DNA of 64,000 nucleotides from Symsagittifera roscoffensis (Eukaryota; Xenacoelomorpha; Acoela; Convolutidae): contig NC_087064.1 of assembly GCF_963678635.1 (NCBI RefSeq), forward strand, positions 9,151,671-9,215,670. Reading direction: 5' to 3'. Made by a program: the position numbers and the translations under genes. Positions 1 to 10,299 of this stretch are shown piece after piece (position 1 is the stretch's first letter; the number at the start of each line of letters is the position of its first letter). The notes below the pieces were generated by a model. It saw only the letters and a program-made list of their open reading frames with translations. It was not told the DNA's origin and did not search any database.

Positions 1-2
1 CA

Positions 3-224
3 CAGGACATTGACATAGTCGATGATCACAACGATGAGTGGGTTGACGACTGGTCGAAACCCGAGGTGGAGTTCGACGATGAGCAACAGCAGTCAAATGA
101 ACAAGACCTGACGAACCTGCGTGTTTTAGAGTGGCTGAACGAAATGACATCAGACCCTGAAAAGACCAGCGTTACGATTCAAGACGTAGATCGCGAAAGC
201 GCGAAATACATTAAGACCGAATGA
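3..224 (+). CDS. C-terminal 73 codons of an unrecognised protein, cut by the window edge
   Basis: This frame is open from the first bases of the window and ends at a TGA at 222-224. The visible part is strongly acidic and polar (Asp/Glu/Gln-rich, with tryptophans in the DEWVDDW stretch) and ends in a lysine-containing tail. I recognise no domain. Its base composition matches the two long frames downstream, and it lies in the same reading frame as the macro-domain ORF, with no other stop between them. That suggests it is the upstream member of the same unit, perhaps a polyprotein of a mobile or virus-like element. Most of the gene lies outside the window, so its function cannot be judged. Confidence 0.5.
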   Translation, partial: QDIDIVDDHNDEWVDDWSKPEVEFDDEQQQSNEQDLTNLRVLEWLNEMTSDPEKTSVTIQDVDRESAKYIKTE

Positions 225-296
225 GATGATCCTTCCTGGGCTGCCCAGGAAGGACAACTTCTCATTCCAGCTTCTAATCTTGACTTAATACCCGGT

Positions 297-950
297 ATGC
301 GATCGACGGGGACGCCGATGGATATTTTTGTCCGGGGAGTGGGGATAGGACTTACCCACACTGAAAACTTGATAATAAAAAAATTGAGAATAGCAAGAGA
401 AACAGGAAACTTAGAAGCAGAAACAGGTGAAGAACCTAAGAAACCTGACATAGGCAGGGTAGTTGAGTCATATTTTAATTTACCAAATGAATATTCGAGT
501 AACATAATACTAACAGACAGTGATTTCATACTCACAAACAGAACATGTGCGGTAGCTATCACCGCAGACATGAGTTTTAGGACGGCGCTAGCGGCAGATT
601 TTAAGAGGGAATATAAAAACGTGGAATTCCTTTGGAAGCAAAGACCAGGGATAGGGGGCGTAGCAGCCTTACCCCCGGCGGTGTCGCAAATACCGGGAAA
701 GTACTTATGCTTCCTGGTAACGAGGGCGACAGAGAAGCAACACGTGGACCCAGAAAATCTAGTCTTGTCTTTGACGAGGCTGAGGGACTTCCTTGTGGAA
801 ATGGACGTGAAAGAGCTTTCGCTTCCAGTGTACGATCCAAATAGAGGAAGACTGCATCCTCGGGAATTGTACGCGCTTGTACACGTGATATTCTCTGATA
901 CGAACATACAAGTATATCTACATAAGAAATATTACTTAAGTATAGGCTGA
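297..950 (+). CDS. Diverged macro-domain protein, TARG1/OARD1-like
   Basis: This is a 217-residue intronless frame. From about residue 84 it follows the layout of the TARG1/OARD1 type of macro domain: a Cys-x6-Asp segment (C84, D91) where that family has its HCxSxD motif, an Ala-rich helix ending near KREYKN, a GIGGVAAL strand near residues 119-126, a YLCFLVTRAT strand, a helix beginning with PENL, then ELSLP and a C-terminal strand. Macro domains of this class bind ADP-ribose and remove it from proteins. Here the Gly-rich phosphate loop after the LSLP strand and the catalytic Asp of TARG1 are not preserved, so hydrolase activity is doubtful and it may only bind ligand. The frame is open upstream as far as the TGA at 222, so translation could begin at a non-AUG codon or by readthrough; ATG at 297 is the first AUG. 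The fold call is by eye. Confidence 0.55.
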   Translation: MRSTGTPMDIFVRGVGIGLTHTENLIIKKLRIARETGNLEAETGEEPKKPDIGRVVESYFNLPNEYSSNIILTDSDFILTNRTCAVAITADMSFRTALAADFKREYKNVEFLWKQRPGIGGVAALPPAVSQIPGKYLCFLVTRATEKQHVDPENLVLSLTRLRDFLVEMDVKELSLPVYDPNRGRLHPRELYALVHVIFSDTNIQVYLHKKYYLSIG

Positions 951-1353
951 ATGATGTGCGAGAGGGTGTTAGGCCAAAGGACCAAGTTGCATGTAATATG
1001 TGATATGTGTGTTATGTTAGGTTATGTTATGTGTTAGGTTATTAAGATCATGGGTAAGTAGGGGTTAGTGACCATGAACAACTAAATGACGATCTTGGGA
1101 ATAGATCCAAAGTTTGGACTGTCCAATCTTAGGTCGAATTCCAAAATTTTAGAAACCAATTGATTTTAATAAATTTTAGGATAAATATCTTTTTATCTGA
1201 ACTGTCTTTAAGCAAATTTTAACGATGTATGTTAAGGTGAAATTGACAGGTGTGACATTCGTGATTTCTTTTCTAGATCCTGATTGATCATTTAATTGCT
1301 CACTTGAGTCAAAACTTGAAATCGAAATCAAATTAAATTTGGAGAAGAACAGT
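951..1353 (+). other. Spacer between the macro-domain ORF and the giant ORF
   Basis: About 400 AT-rich bases without a convincing gene. Around 1000-1040 there is a low-complexity stretch built from short TTAGGTTATGT-like words. The rest has no clear structure. It probably contains the leader of the downstream giant ORF. Confidence 0.4.
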
Positions 1354-4300
1354 ATGGATAATTTCAACCTGGATGAATTGATGGACCTGGCAGAGGCATA
1401 TGTAGGACCGATGGTAGATGCGATCTATCGTCGGCTGATCGAACGAGACTTCGCTCTGGAGGACCCAGAGGTGGTCATGTTGCTGACCGCCCTGATTAAC
1501 ATCTTGGGGCACGACAACCGTGGGGACCGCCCCACGGAAGTCCTGTTGATGGCAGCATATGGAGAAAGAGGAGTACTAGACCGCCCGAACATGAGAGTGA
1601 TGAGGTGGAGAAACGGGGCTCTCTCAGGGAGTGACTTGGCGAATGAGCCTGGGTTGGGAAGTTCTAGGACTTACCAACCAGGTGAGATGCCAATGCCCTC
1701 CAAGCCCAAACCTGGGCTGACGAGAATGCATCAGGAGATGAACAGTGAGGCGACCTCGTCTGGTTCACCACTGAGAGTAGCTGTGCCACCAAAAGGGGCG
1801 AGAGTAACACAGAAGGTTCAGACGAACCAAACCATACAAGATCTGGACGAGATGAACGATCAGTTGAGAAGTACGAAGAAGGAGTTAGACGATATGACGA
1901 AGACCATGCTGGCGATGGAGGAAGACCGGGACATGTGGAGAAAGTTGTTTGAAGACTGCAACAAAAAGCAGGGTCAAGAGATCGAACGCTTAAGGCAGGA
2001 ATACAAAGAGCGATCGGAGCAGGTGGCGTTGACGACGTCCATTGAGAAAGTGATACCTGCAAGGGATATTCCTCGTGGGCAGTCCCCGATGGAGCTCTTG
2101 ACACCTCGAGAAATGAGTCAAACAACGGAGACACGGCTTCCAGCAGAGACGAACCGAGTAACAATCCCGGATCCTAGTGACACCTTGGGTGATCCCGTCG
2201 TAGAACAGACAGTGAGAAAACTGATAGAGACCGCTGGACGATTGGTCGCTAACAAGAATGCACCAGGTTCCGGGGTGACTGCACCCTATGGAACGATTGA
2301 CGATACGGGCAGAGTAGAACTCTCCCAGACAATAATCAGACAAGGGATAAGTGACGTGACGCCACTCAGGGGGAGTTCGAAGATCACAGAGAGAAAAGTA
2401 AGGAAGATGCCAGCGAAGAAAGTGTCTCGTGTAATGGACGTGCAGAAGAATAATCAATTAAAGTATAATTTCACGGGAGTTCCGGAGACAGATCCGAGAG
2501 CCTGCTTCAATCGAGCTACCTGGAGCCCGGCTGTGAACCTGCAGCAACCACCACTCGGGACATCTCACCTGATATTGGGAGACAGCTTAGTCCGAGTGCT
2601 AACGAATTTGAGGACCTCATGGGTCACCACGGTGATGGCCTTTGGAGGCGCGACAATTGCCCAATTATACCGGATGGTGGAGCTGATGAATCCCGGGAGG
2701 ATACCCAGTGTGATGATATTAGTTGGGACGAATGATATCTCCAGAGGATCAGACGAGCAGGAAGCACAGTGGGAATCAATGATGGTGTGTTTGTTCACCA
2801 CTCTCTGGCAGAAGTTCAGTTGCGCGGTACTGACCGTTTGCACGGTGCCAATGAACGCAAGAAACCTGACAGCATCAGGAAGAAGGCACAACGAGGGAGT
2901 CATGAGATGGAACAACATCATAAGAAACCTAGCAAATCGAAATGCCGGAAGAATGATCCTTATGGACATTGAACACGAATTGAGAGCCATGGAGCAAGCC
3001 AGACTGACTTCGGATGGCATCCACTTTGACACAATCGAGGGACAAGCTTGGTTGAATCGAGTCTTCCAAGAACGGTTGGACGAGTTAGAAGCAGAACTCT
3101 CTGACACAGGAGTACTGAAGGAAGAGGGAACGGTGAATGATACGGTGATCACTACCTTTGTGCCTCCTAACCTGGAAACGCGTTTGGGTACAGTCCCAGC
3201 CGCAATAAATTACCGGCAACAAAGCTCCAGCGAATCAGGTCGAAGAACTGACGTGCAGGATCGGTTGGGAGAAGCACCGACGAGGAGGACAATTCATCCT
3301 AGGAGAAGGATAGGACCCGTCAACCAACCAAACGAAGGAGTAGCAGGCACGTCCAGATCAGACACTAGATCGGAGACAACGAGTAGCAGTCGAGAAGAGA
3401 GACCGAACAGAGGCTCATTGTTATGGTCTAGACCCATGCCGTCTCCCTGGCACATATACAAAGAAGAACTGATGAAGCTGGACCTGCAGAAAGTAAGCTT
3501 CATCGAAGATGCAAGGAGGATGCTAAATGGAGCGACGCTATCCGTCAGCAGATTATACTCAATAACCGGCGTAGACTGGTTGATAGCCGCTAGCATAAAT
3601 TTCAGCTCCACGACAGCCTTAAGATTTGCTGACTTGGAAGGACTGCCCTCCAATAACAAAATGGGACCTGTGAATGCAAGACCGTTGCAGGATGTCAGAT
3701 TGAACCATGAGGAGAGGAATCGTGAGGAAAGGCCAGGAAGATTCCTGACGGCGAGAGCGCCAATTGGACAACACGTGAAGATATTCAAGCAACTGACGAC
3801 ACCACCTAGTCATGTGAAGGAGAGAGTATACCCAAAACAAGTGAACCAAGATGGTGATGCCCAGAGATATGGCGGATTGACAGCAATAAAGAAAGATGAG
3901 AGCATCTTCGCCGCCTACGACAAAGCAGAAATGAGAAAGGCCAAGATCATGGTAGTAGCGAATTCAGAGTTCGTGTACACCTCTAAGTCTTTGTTTTGGC
4001 CGGACGTCATAATGCTGGCCGCAGTTGACCTAGACCTATTGCAATCAGTGTCATTGGCTATAGGGGTACAAAGGCAGACAGAAATGAACCCGATAACGAT
4101 TGTGTTTGCTGGCATCAATGACCATCTACACAGTAGAGGTTTTCTGAGCAGGCTCAGAGATCCTGCAACAGCAGAAAACGCAGTATGGCCCGCGATAAAA
4201 GACATCCTGGAGTCAATGGGTGAAGTGGTAGACGCGACAAAGGAGGGAACATTCAACAAAGTGGCGTTGAGAGTAGTATTTGCGTTGTCTCCGGGATATG

Positions 4301-7300
4301 CATATCTCCCGGATGGACTGAAATTTGTGTATGCAATGGTAGCCTTACTTTCGGAGGGAAAATATGATGTGATCATATCAGCCCCGAATCGCATGATAGA
4401 AATGGAGAACCTGAGGCCACTTAAGGCTGAACTGCCTGCAGTATGGTCAGATATCTCAAACGCGATGAGAGGGTTCAAGGACCACGCGCTACACATGTTG
4501 GTGTTGGACGAAGTGCTGGGGTTGGAACTGTCCAACTTCAGTCGGCAACTCAAACTCAAACCAGGAATAGATGACGACCATCGAGTGATTACGGCAATGT
4601 CCAACGACTTGTGGTTCCGAGCAATGGAAGTGGCGAGTGAAGACACGAGAAGAAAGAATTCACTGGAGACGAGAGCTCATCTGGAAGCGATGGTGCTGAG
4701 AACCAAGCCGGAAGCAAACCAGTGGCTACACCTGAATCCGAGAGTAGCGGCATTGGGTGCAGATGCTTTTCAGCAAGGCCCAGTAATGATCACTAAGATA
4801 TACGCCTACTTGTTGAAGGAGGTGAACCTGGCGGAAAATGCCGGAGAAAAGACAGCTGAGTTCGTGAACAGAATGTGTCAGATTACTCTGGAAACCTTCT
4901 GGACCCAGGAAGTGAAAGGACAGGAGGGATTTGAAAGGACAGACAGCATGCTAGAAGGGTTGGGAGCCGGATGGACCGCGTCCTTCTTGGCAAAAGTCTA
5001 CCCGAAAGTCTCGCACTACTTGATAAAGGAATTCCTCCAAGCGGTAGTGAAAGTATCGATAGTGGAATTAATAGCCCTGTTTGTAACATTTGGAGCGGAG
5101 AATTTCGTGAAAGGACCGGTGATACTGCTTACGGATGGAATACAGAACCTGCGACTAGATGGACTTTTGACGTTGATCGCAATAACCCACGGAAACTTGG
5201 GAGGGCTGATGAAACTGGCACGTTGTCCAGAGCAGATGAAAGAGAGAGTGAGGAATCTGGATATGAAGAAATCCACAGACTCGTGGAACAAGATAAGAGA
5301 CCTGAGACACACTCTTATCCAGTATCTCTTGCAGCAAAATCGCTTTGGAACCGGAGAAGACGAGACAATTGAAAGAGAGGAAGATGTTAGACGACATGTT
5401 GGAGGCATGCCGCTGTTAACAGATTTGAGCTTAGCTATGAGAATCGATCCCTTGGCACTGATCAGAGGAGTCACGGAGTTCGTGACAGTGATCTATGGAC
5501 CAGCAGTCACCTTTGCGTTCCCTGACGTTAAAGTGGAAGCATATAGGAGGTCGGTGTTGCACCTGAACCTCATATCGGCAGTGGACGGTAGTACACTGAA
5601 CTGGTGTGAGCAGCACGCATTGCGAGAGCTCATGAGTGAAGATCTGTTATTTGCGAAAATATCGGAGCCAGAGATGACAGTCATCAATTTTGACAATCAC
5701 TTCTGTGACCGCATGGGAGAAGTAGAAAGAGGGCACATCGAGGTGTTTCCAAAGCTTTGGAATCTGAGGCCCTATGACAAAACGAATGGCGAAATGACCA
5801 GAGTGCCTCGTCTCACAGCAGCGTATCACAAGGTGAGAGAAGAGACGAAGGACTGGGGCGATTACAAGAAGCTACCCGAAGCAATCCCCGAATTCCCTCT
5901 GATAAGAAGGATGTTGCTCGGAGCAGTCTCCGTAGTACAAACTCCTAGGTTGAGAGCATTCGAAACCAATGAAAGGAGAGTAGGAAATTTCTCGGCGACG
6001 ATGGATCCATACTTCGTGGGGAGAAATGCCGCCGTGTTACAGTACACACGATTTGCGTACACGGATCAAGCGACGAGAAGGCGAATAAGCAGCGCCGCTA
6101 CTCCCAAGCCTGAAGGATTTGATGAGGAATGGAGACGACTAGGCTCAGCTCCAATGAGGATGAGAGGCAGGACTGAATTGCCTGAAGCCTCAGTAATCCT
6201 GACTAGTGTGAGAAAAGAGATGAAAGTTGCGGGAATATTGCAGACGAGAATTTTCCTAGCACCCTTCGGCTGCGAAGAAACTAAAGTGGTCCATGGAGAA
6301 GAGGAAGATAAATCAGCCGGTACATTGCTCATACCGAGATTCCAGGAAGAAGCTGATGATGACAAACAAGGACCATCGAACTCGAATGGGGACAAGTCAG
6401 AAGGAGATGACGGAGAGGGTGGAAACCGTCAGACGGAAGAACCCATGCAACAAGATCAAGCTGGTGGGGAGGACGACAGGGCATCGACAGGAGGAACATC
6501 CAGCCTGGATTTCAATATCTTCAGTGATCTTGAGAATAATGCAGACACGTTGGAAACGACTGAGCCAGCGGATGAAGGCATCTCGACACTGGAACCTCCG
6601 TCAGCCTTTGAGGAGATGAAACGGAATTTGCCGGAGAGCAGCTCTCCTGGCAATACAAGAAATAACGATCAGAGAATCCTCATGGAATCACCTCGGAGGA
6701 GAAGAATAGAGGCCTCAGCCAGAGTACCTTTCTTGGGAACGCTACCCGAAGAAGAATGGGAAGTACATCACCGAGACCACGAGAGTAGGACGGGATGTAA
6801 GCTGGACAGAGTGGCGTTCATGGAAGAAGTCTGGACTGTGATTCAGAGCTATGGGACCCAGTCCATTCTCAAAACAGGTCTCAATCAACCCTTGGTGAGA
6901 GAAGTACTTGACAAGCTTGATGAGTGTGAAGGGAGACTGAGTGAGTTATTGATCGACTCAGCCACTGATGAGAGTGAAGCGAATTCTCCCATCAAGATGA
7001 CACCGCAGGACAATGAAGGAGAGGTGGTGTACCTGTCAAGGACCAGGAGAGGAACGATGCGATCGAAAATGGTGATTGATAAAATCAATGCGATGAAAAT
7101 GAAGTTAGGCAGCAGAGTGATGCCGAGGAGGATTGGAAAGACGAAAGTGGATTCGGAAATATCGATGAAAGCTGGTAACTCAGCGAAAAGAAAACGAGTT
7201 GAGGAAGTCATGGATTTGGGGCAAGGTGATTACCAATTGTCTGGCACAGATAGAATATTAACTGATATAGCGATGGTGCCACCCATTCTCATGGCGGGGT

Positions 7301-10299
7301 TAAAGTCAACCGGTTATAAATCCAAAAGGAGTGACCGCACTCTGACTGGAGCGACTTTAGAAATGGAAATACTCAGTCAATGTGGAGAGAGTAAAATGAG
7401 GGACTTCAAGCCATCTCCAATGAATCATGGAAAGGGAAGTGTTGCAGGACAACTAACACCAGTGGAATACAACAGACTGACAGTGTCTGAGACAGTGTCG
7501 ATAGATGAACCCACCGGTGGATACATGGAGATGTTGGAATACCGAAACTCGGCTAGAGGGCATGTAATGGCCCTGGAAGAGGAAAAAGCCATGGAGGGTT
7601 ATCTGGAAACAATGTTGCAAGGCACCACCCTCAAGCAGAAGGCGTACGGAACTTTGGCGTCGTCTGACGTACAGGCGGAGACGATCGAGCAGTTGGTGAG
7701 CCTTCCATGGAAAGCAGTAGTATTGAGGTATTTCGAAGAGGAAATGAGGACTACGCCAAGAATACATGCTCTCGTGGCAGTACCTTACGTAAGGACAGAA
7801 TTACAACTCAGGCTCGCCTGGTGCATGATGGGACTGACTAGCGAAGAATATGATTCGGGAGAAAGGAAGAGATCAAAGGAGGAAAAAGTTTTCCTTATGA
7901 CGAATCTGAGGGATCTGATAGTCCAGGAGGGAGCAGCAGTAGCGTGTGCAAAGCGGAGAGACGCTCTCTGTTTCATTCGATTCCTGATAGAGCAGATTTC
8001 AGTACCTGCATTAAGCACTTGTGTTAAAATGTTGAAGGAAGGCGATGAGCGAACGAAAGCCATGTTCTTACTAGCAATGCTGGATATGCAGCAAAGTAAA
8101 CCGATGAGGGTGAACATGAAAGAACCTGAAGAACTGGAACCCATGAAAAAGATAGACGAGATCAGGAGATTCTCAAACAAGGAGTTGAGGCTCACTAAAG
8201 AATCTATGGGAGCATTGCCAAAATCCAGTGAATACTGTGGACCGATCAAGAAGAAGTCCTATAGCTATGTGTCCGGGATTATAGGGATAGCATACAATCC
8301 TTTCCTGAGTGAAGACATACGTGATTGCTTCTTTGATTACGAGCAGGCGGTGTTACTAAGATTCTGGACGTCCAGAATTGTGACGACTAAGAGCGTTAAC
8401 AATCCACAGGCCAAATTGGGACTGGTCTTGGAAGAAGAGGTGACTGCACCTTCAGTACCAAAATCCGACAAGAGAGTGGAATTTGGGTTGGGATTCTCAG
8501 ATGAATTACTGAGAACGAGCTTGATGGCAGTGTGGGAATTGATGAAGCCATCATGGTGTCCTAGTCCCAACGCTGACTCAATATTACGGGCGACACAGGA
8601 CGTACAGAGGGAACTGAATGTGGACTGTAACCTGCGTGACCTCAACATCATATATAATGTGATGATAACAGCCTCTAAGAGCAACGGAGAAGATAGAGTG
8701 GAGTTGCCTGGCTGGGGACCAGAAGACTGGGTCAAACCTGGTAGCTGTCTGGCGGAAGTCTGTGGACTAGAGGGTCACGTTTGTGGAAGTCTAGACTGTG
8801 TGAAAACCCTGGAGAAACAACACAAGCAGTTGACGGTATTGTTTAGAAATGTAGTGATGAAAGCAAGAACGGAAACGGAACTGATAGCAGATTGCCATGG
8901 AGGAACCGATGTGAATCTAGTGACAGCACTAGGATTCTACAGCATGTTTGGTTCTTTAGAGTCACTATTGAATCTAGAACAGAAACATGAGATGGTCACA
9001 GCCATCAGCGTAGAGGTATTCCCAGGAGTTCTGCAGACTGAGCAGAAGTATATAGGAAAATGGAGGGAAGCAATCGAAACGGAGATGAACATCAGACACA
9101 GCGAAACTTATTGTAGACCATCAGGAGCACGATATTTGGTGGGTTCAACGTTGGCTCCAATGTGCAAGAGCAGATACCCTGTACATTTCGTGGCTGTGGA
9201 CGTGAAGAGCACAAGAACGATCGTGGATCAAGCTTTTTCAGTGCCGAAGTGCGTGAGGTTGGCAAGAATGTCTGAAAAGTCTTACGAGTTACTGTGTAAG
9301 ATTTTCTCAGCAGTTCCAGAAAGAACCAAAGAAGAGTTGGAGTCAATACTAGGAAAGAAATTCATGGGATATGTGAGCGGGAACTTCAGTGACTTTGAAA
9401 AACAGAAACAGAGAGGATCAACTGTCACAGATTACAATGCAGTAGATGAGAATGATGAAATCCACCGAGTGATGATGGAAGTGGAACCATTGCTGGAAGC
9501 TTCGGGAAAACGTAATTGGAGGAGCATCATGTTGACGCATGATGAGTTTCCTTGCCACTGCTTGCTGCAGACCTGGTGGTATCCCAAGCGTAGTAATCTG
9601 GTGTTGATCTGGGACTCTGGAGAGCTGCTCTCCATGGGTTTACCAGATTCATCACAGCCCATAACAATAGTGATAGTGGGAGTTATGATGGCGATACGAT
9701 GGCTGGAAGCTCATGTGAGAGAAAATAATGGACAGGAAGCACCGACGAGAGAACAATTGCAGAAATTAGATTGTCTAAAAGATTTAGATCTTTTTGAGAC
9801 AATGTGCAAAGTTCTAAACATTCCGATGGAAGTGAAGAAGATATGGGCAAGAAAACGATTGATGCCATGGTTCAGAGCTAACATGACTGCATGGTTGTAC
9901 GAGTATGCGAAAAAGCATATGTCGAAACATGGCAGAGTGTACAGTGAATATCAGCTGGACATTGGGGCAGGAGCTTTCAAGCGAGCTTTCGTGACCCATC
10001 GGAATGCAGTGACCACCGCTGTGAAAAGAATTTCCAGGACGAGCGAGCGTAGTGGAAATGAGAAGGCAGAGATGCTGAAAGAAGATTTGGAGAGAAACGT
10101 GACGTTGTGTCTCCACAACAGCTTCTGTAGAAACAGAGAATCAAACGTGGATCCCCTACCTTGCTGTAAACAGAGGGTGGAAGAGCAGAAGTGTTGGAGG
10201 ACGGCTTCCAACAGCGTCAGGATAGTCAATGACGTGCTACAAGACACGGAGACCGAGAGTGCAGAGTCAGCGTCACAGGAGGAGGAAATGGAGCATTGA
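1354..10299 (+). CDS. Giant 2981-residue protein with two SGNH/GDSL hydrolase-like domains
   Basis: A single uninterrupted frame; I start it at the first ATG (1354), because the frame upstream to 1339 begins only with TTG. Residues about 159-226 are a charged coiled coil. Residues about 405-570 form an SGNH hydrolase domain: LILGDS with Ser411, Gly432 in block II, GTND with Asn460, and SDGIH with Asp554 and His557. All four signature blocks are present, so an esterase or lipase-type activity is likely. Residues about 865-1080 look like a second copy: Ser871 in ANSEF, Asn922 in GIND, and Asp1073-x2-His1076, with nearly the same Ser-to-Asn spacing (51 versus 49). Residues about 1650-1720 are an acidic, Gly/Ser-rich linker. 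C2465, C2470, H2475, C2477 and C2482 form a possible zinc site. I see no polymerase, helicase, protease or integrase motif. The C-terminus is acidic. The rest is unrecognised. Lack of introns and purine-rich codons set it apart from the host gene further right. Confidence 0.8.
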   Translation: MDNFNLDELMDLAEAYVGPMVDAIYRRLIERDFALEDPEVVMLLTALINILGHDNRGDRPTEVLLMAAYGERGVLDRPNMRVMRWRNGALSGSDLANEPGLGSSRTYQPGEMPMPSKPKPGLTRMHQEMNSEATSSGSPLRVAVPPKGARVTQKVQTNQTIQDLDEMNDQLRSTKKELDDMTKTMLAMEEDRDMWRKLFEDCNKKQGQEIERLRQEYKERSEQVALTTSIEKVIPARDIPRGQSPMELLTPREMSQTTETRLPAETNRVTIPDPSDTLGDPVVEQTVRKLIETAGRLVANKNAPGSGVTAPYGTIDDTGRVELSQTIIRQGISDVTPLRGSSKITERKVRKMPAKKVSRVMDVQKNNQLKYNFTGVPETDPRACFNRATWSPAVNLQQPPLGTSHLILGDSLVRVLTNLRTSWVTTVMAFGGATIAQLYRMVELMNPGRIPSVMILVGTNDISRGSDEQEAQWESMMVCLFTTLWQKFSCAVLTVCTVPMNARNLTASGRRHNEGVMRWNNIIRNLANRNAGRMILMDIEHELRAMEQARLTSDGIHFDTIEGQAWLNRVFQERLDELEAELSDTGVLKEEGTVNDTVITTFVPPNLETRLGTVPAAINYRQQSSSESGRRTDVQDRLGEAPTRRTIHPRRRIGPVNQPNEGVAGTSRSDTRSETTSSSREERPNRGSLLWSRPMPSPWHIYKEELMKLDLQKVSFIEDARRMLNGATLSVSRLYSITGVDWLIAASINFSSTTALRFADLEGLPSNNKMGPVNARPLQDVRLNHEERNREERPGRFLTARAPIGQHVKIFKQLTTPPSHVKERVYPKQVNQDGDAQRYGGLTAIKKDESIFAAYDKAEMRKAKIMVVANSEFVYTSKSLFWPDVIMLAAVDLDLLQSVSLAIGVQRQTEMNPITIVFAGINDHLHSRGFLSRLRDPATAENAVWPAIKDILESMGEVVDATKEGTFNKVALRVVFALSPGYAYLPDGLKFVYAMVALLSEGKYDVIISAPNRMIEMENLRPLKAELPAVWSDISNAMRGFKDHALHMLVLDEVLGLELSNFSRQLKLKPGIDDDHRVITAMSNDLWFRAMEVASEDTRRKNSLETRAHLEAMVLRTKPEANQWLHLNPRVAALGADAFQQGPVMITKIYAYLLKEVNLAENAGEKTAEFVNRMCQITLETFWTQEVKGQEGFERTDSMLEGLGAGWTASFLAKVYPKVSHYLIKEFLQAVVKVSIVELIALFVTFGAENFVKGPVILLTDGIQNLRLDGLLTLIAITHGNLGGLMKLARCPEQMKERVRNLDMKKSTDSWNKIRDLRHTLIQYLLQQNRFGTGEDETIEREEDVRRHVGGMPLLTDLSLAMRIDPLALIRGVTEFVTVIYGPAVTFAFPDVKVEAYRRSVLHLNLISAVDGSTLNWCEQHALRELMSEDLLFAKISEPEMTVINFDNHFCDRMGEVERGHIEVFPKLWNLRPYDKTNGEMTRVPRLTAAYHKVREETKDWGDYKKLPEAIPEFPLIRRMLLGAVSVVQTPRLRAFETNERRVGNFSATMDPYFVGRNAAVLQYTRFAYTDQATRRRISSAATPKPEGFDEEWRRLGSAPMRMRGRTELPEASVILTSVRKEMKVAGILQTRIFLAPFGCEETKVVHGEEEDKSAGTLLIPRFQEEADDDKQGPSNSNGDKSEGDDGEGGNRQTEEPMQQDQAGGEDDRASTGGTSSLDFNIFSDLENNADTLETTEPADEGISTLEPPSAFEEMKRNLPESSSPGNTRNNDQRILMESPRRRRIEASARVPFLGTLPEEEWEVHHRDHESRTGCKLDRVAFMEEVWTVIQSYGTQSILKTGLNQPLVREVLDKLDECEGRLSELLIDSATDESEANSPIKMTPQDNEGEVVYLSRTRRGTMRSKMVIDKINAMKMKLGSRVMPRRIGKTKVDSEISMKAGNSAKRKRVEEVMDLGQGDYQLSGTDRILTDIAMVPPILMAGLKSTGYKSKRSDRTLTGATLEMEILSQCGESKMRDFKPSPMNHGKGSVAGQLTPVEYNRLTVSETVSIDEPTGGYMEMLEYRNSARGHVMALEEEKAMEGYLETMLQGTTLKQKAYGTLASSDVQAETIEQLVSLPWKAVVLRYFEEEMRTTPRIHALVAVPYVRTELQLRLAWCMMGLTSEEYDSGERKRSKEEKVFLMTNLRDLIVQEGAAVACAKRRDALCFIRFLIEQISVPALSTCVKMLKEGDERTKAMFLLAMLDMQQSKPMRVNMKEPEELEPMKKIDEIRRFSNKELRLTKESMGALPKSSEYCGPIKKKSYSYVSGIIGIAYNPFLSEDIRDCFFDYEQAVLLRFWTSRIVTTKSVNNPQAKLGLVLEEEVTAPSVPKSDKRVEFGLGFSDELLRTSLMAVWELMKPSWCPSPNADSILRATQDVQRELNVDCNLRDLNIIYNVMITASKSNGEDRVELPGWGPEDWVKPGSCLAEVCGLEGHVCGSLDCVKTLEKQHKQLTVLFRNVVMKARTETELIADCHGGTDVNLVTALGFYSMFGSLESLLNLEQKHEMVTAISVEVFPGVLQTEQKYIGKWREAIETEMNIRHSETYCRPSGARYLVGSTLAPMCKSRYPVHFVAVDVKSTRTIVDQAFSVPKCVRLARMSEKSYELLCKIFSAVPERTKEELESILGKKFMGYVSGNFSDFEKQKQRGSTVTDYNAVDENDEIHRVMMEVEPLLEASGKRNWRSIMLTHDEFPCHCLLQTWWYPKRSNLVLIWDSGELLSMGLPDSSQPITIVIVGVMMAIRWLEAHVRENNGQEAPTREQLQKLDCLKDLDLFETMCKVLNIPMEVKKIWARKRLMPWFRANMTAWLYEYAKKHMSKHGRVYSEYQLDIGAGAFKRAFVTHRNAVTTAVKRISRTSERSGNEKAEMLKEDLERNVTLCLHNSFCRNRESNVDPLPCCKQRVEEQKCWRTASNSVRIVNDVLQDTETESAESASQEEEMEH

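Noticed and set aside
179..907. Minus-strand 242-codon frame opposite the macro-domain gene
   Set aside because: It mirrors the plus-strand gene, has no recognisable domain, and the plus-strand frame explains the region better.
1000..1045. Telomere-like TTAGG words
   Set aside because: Only a few words in an irregular context; no tandem TTAGG(G) array.
1339..1353. TTG start giving five extra residues on the giant protein
   Set aside because: A TTG start is not expected in an animal gene, and an ATG in the same frame follows at 1354.
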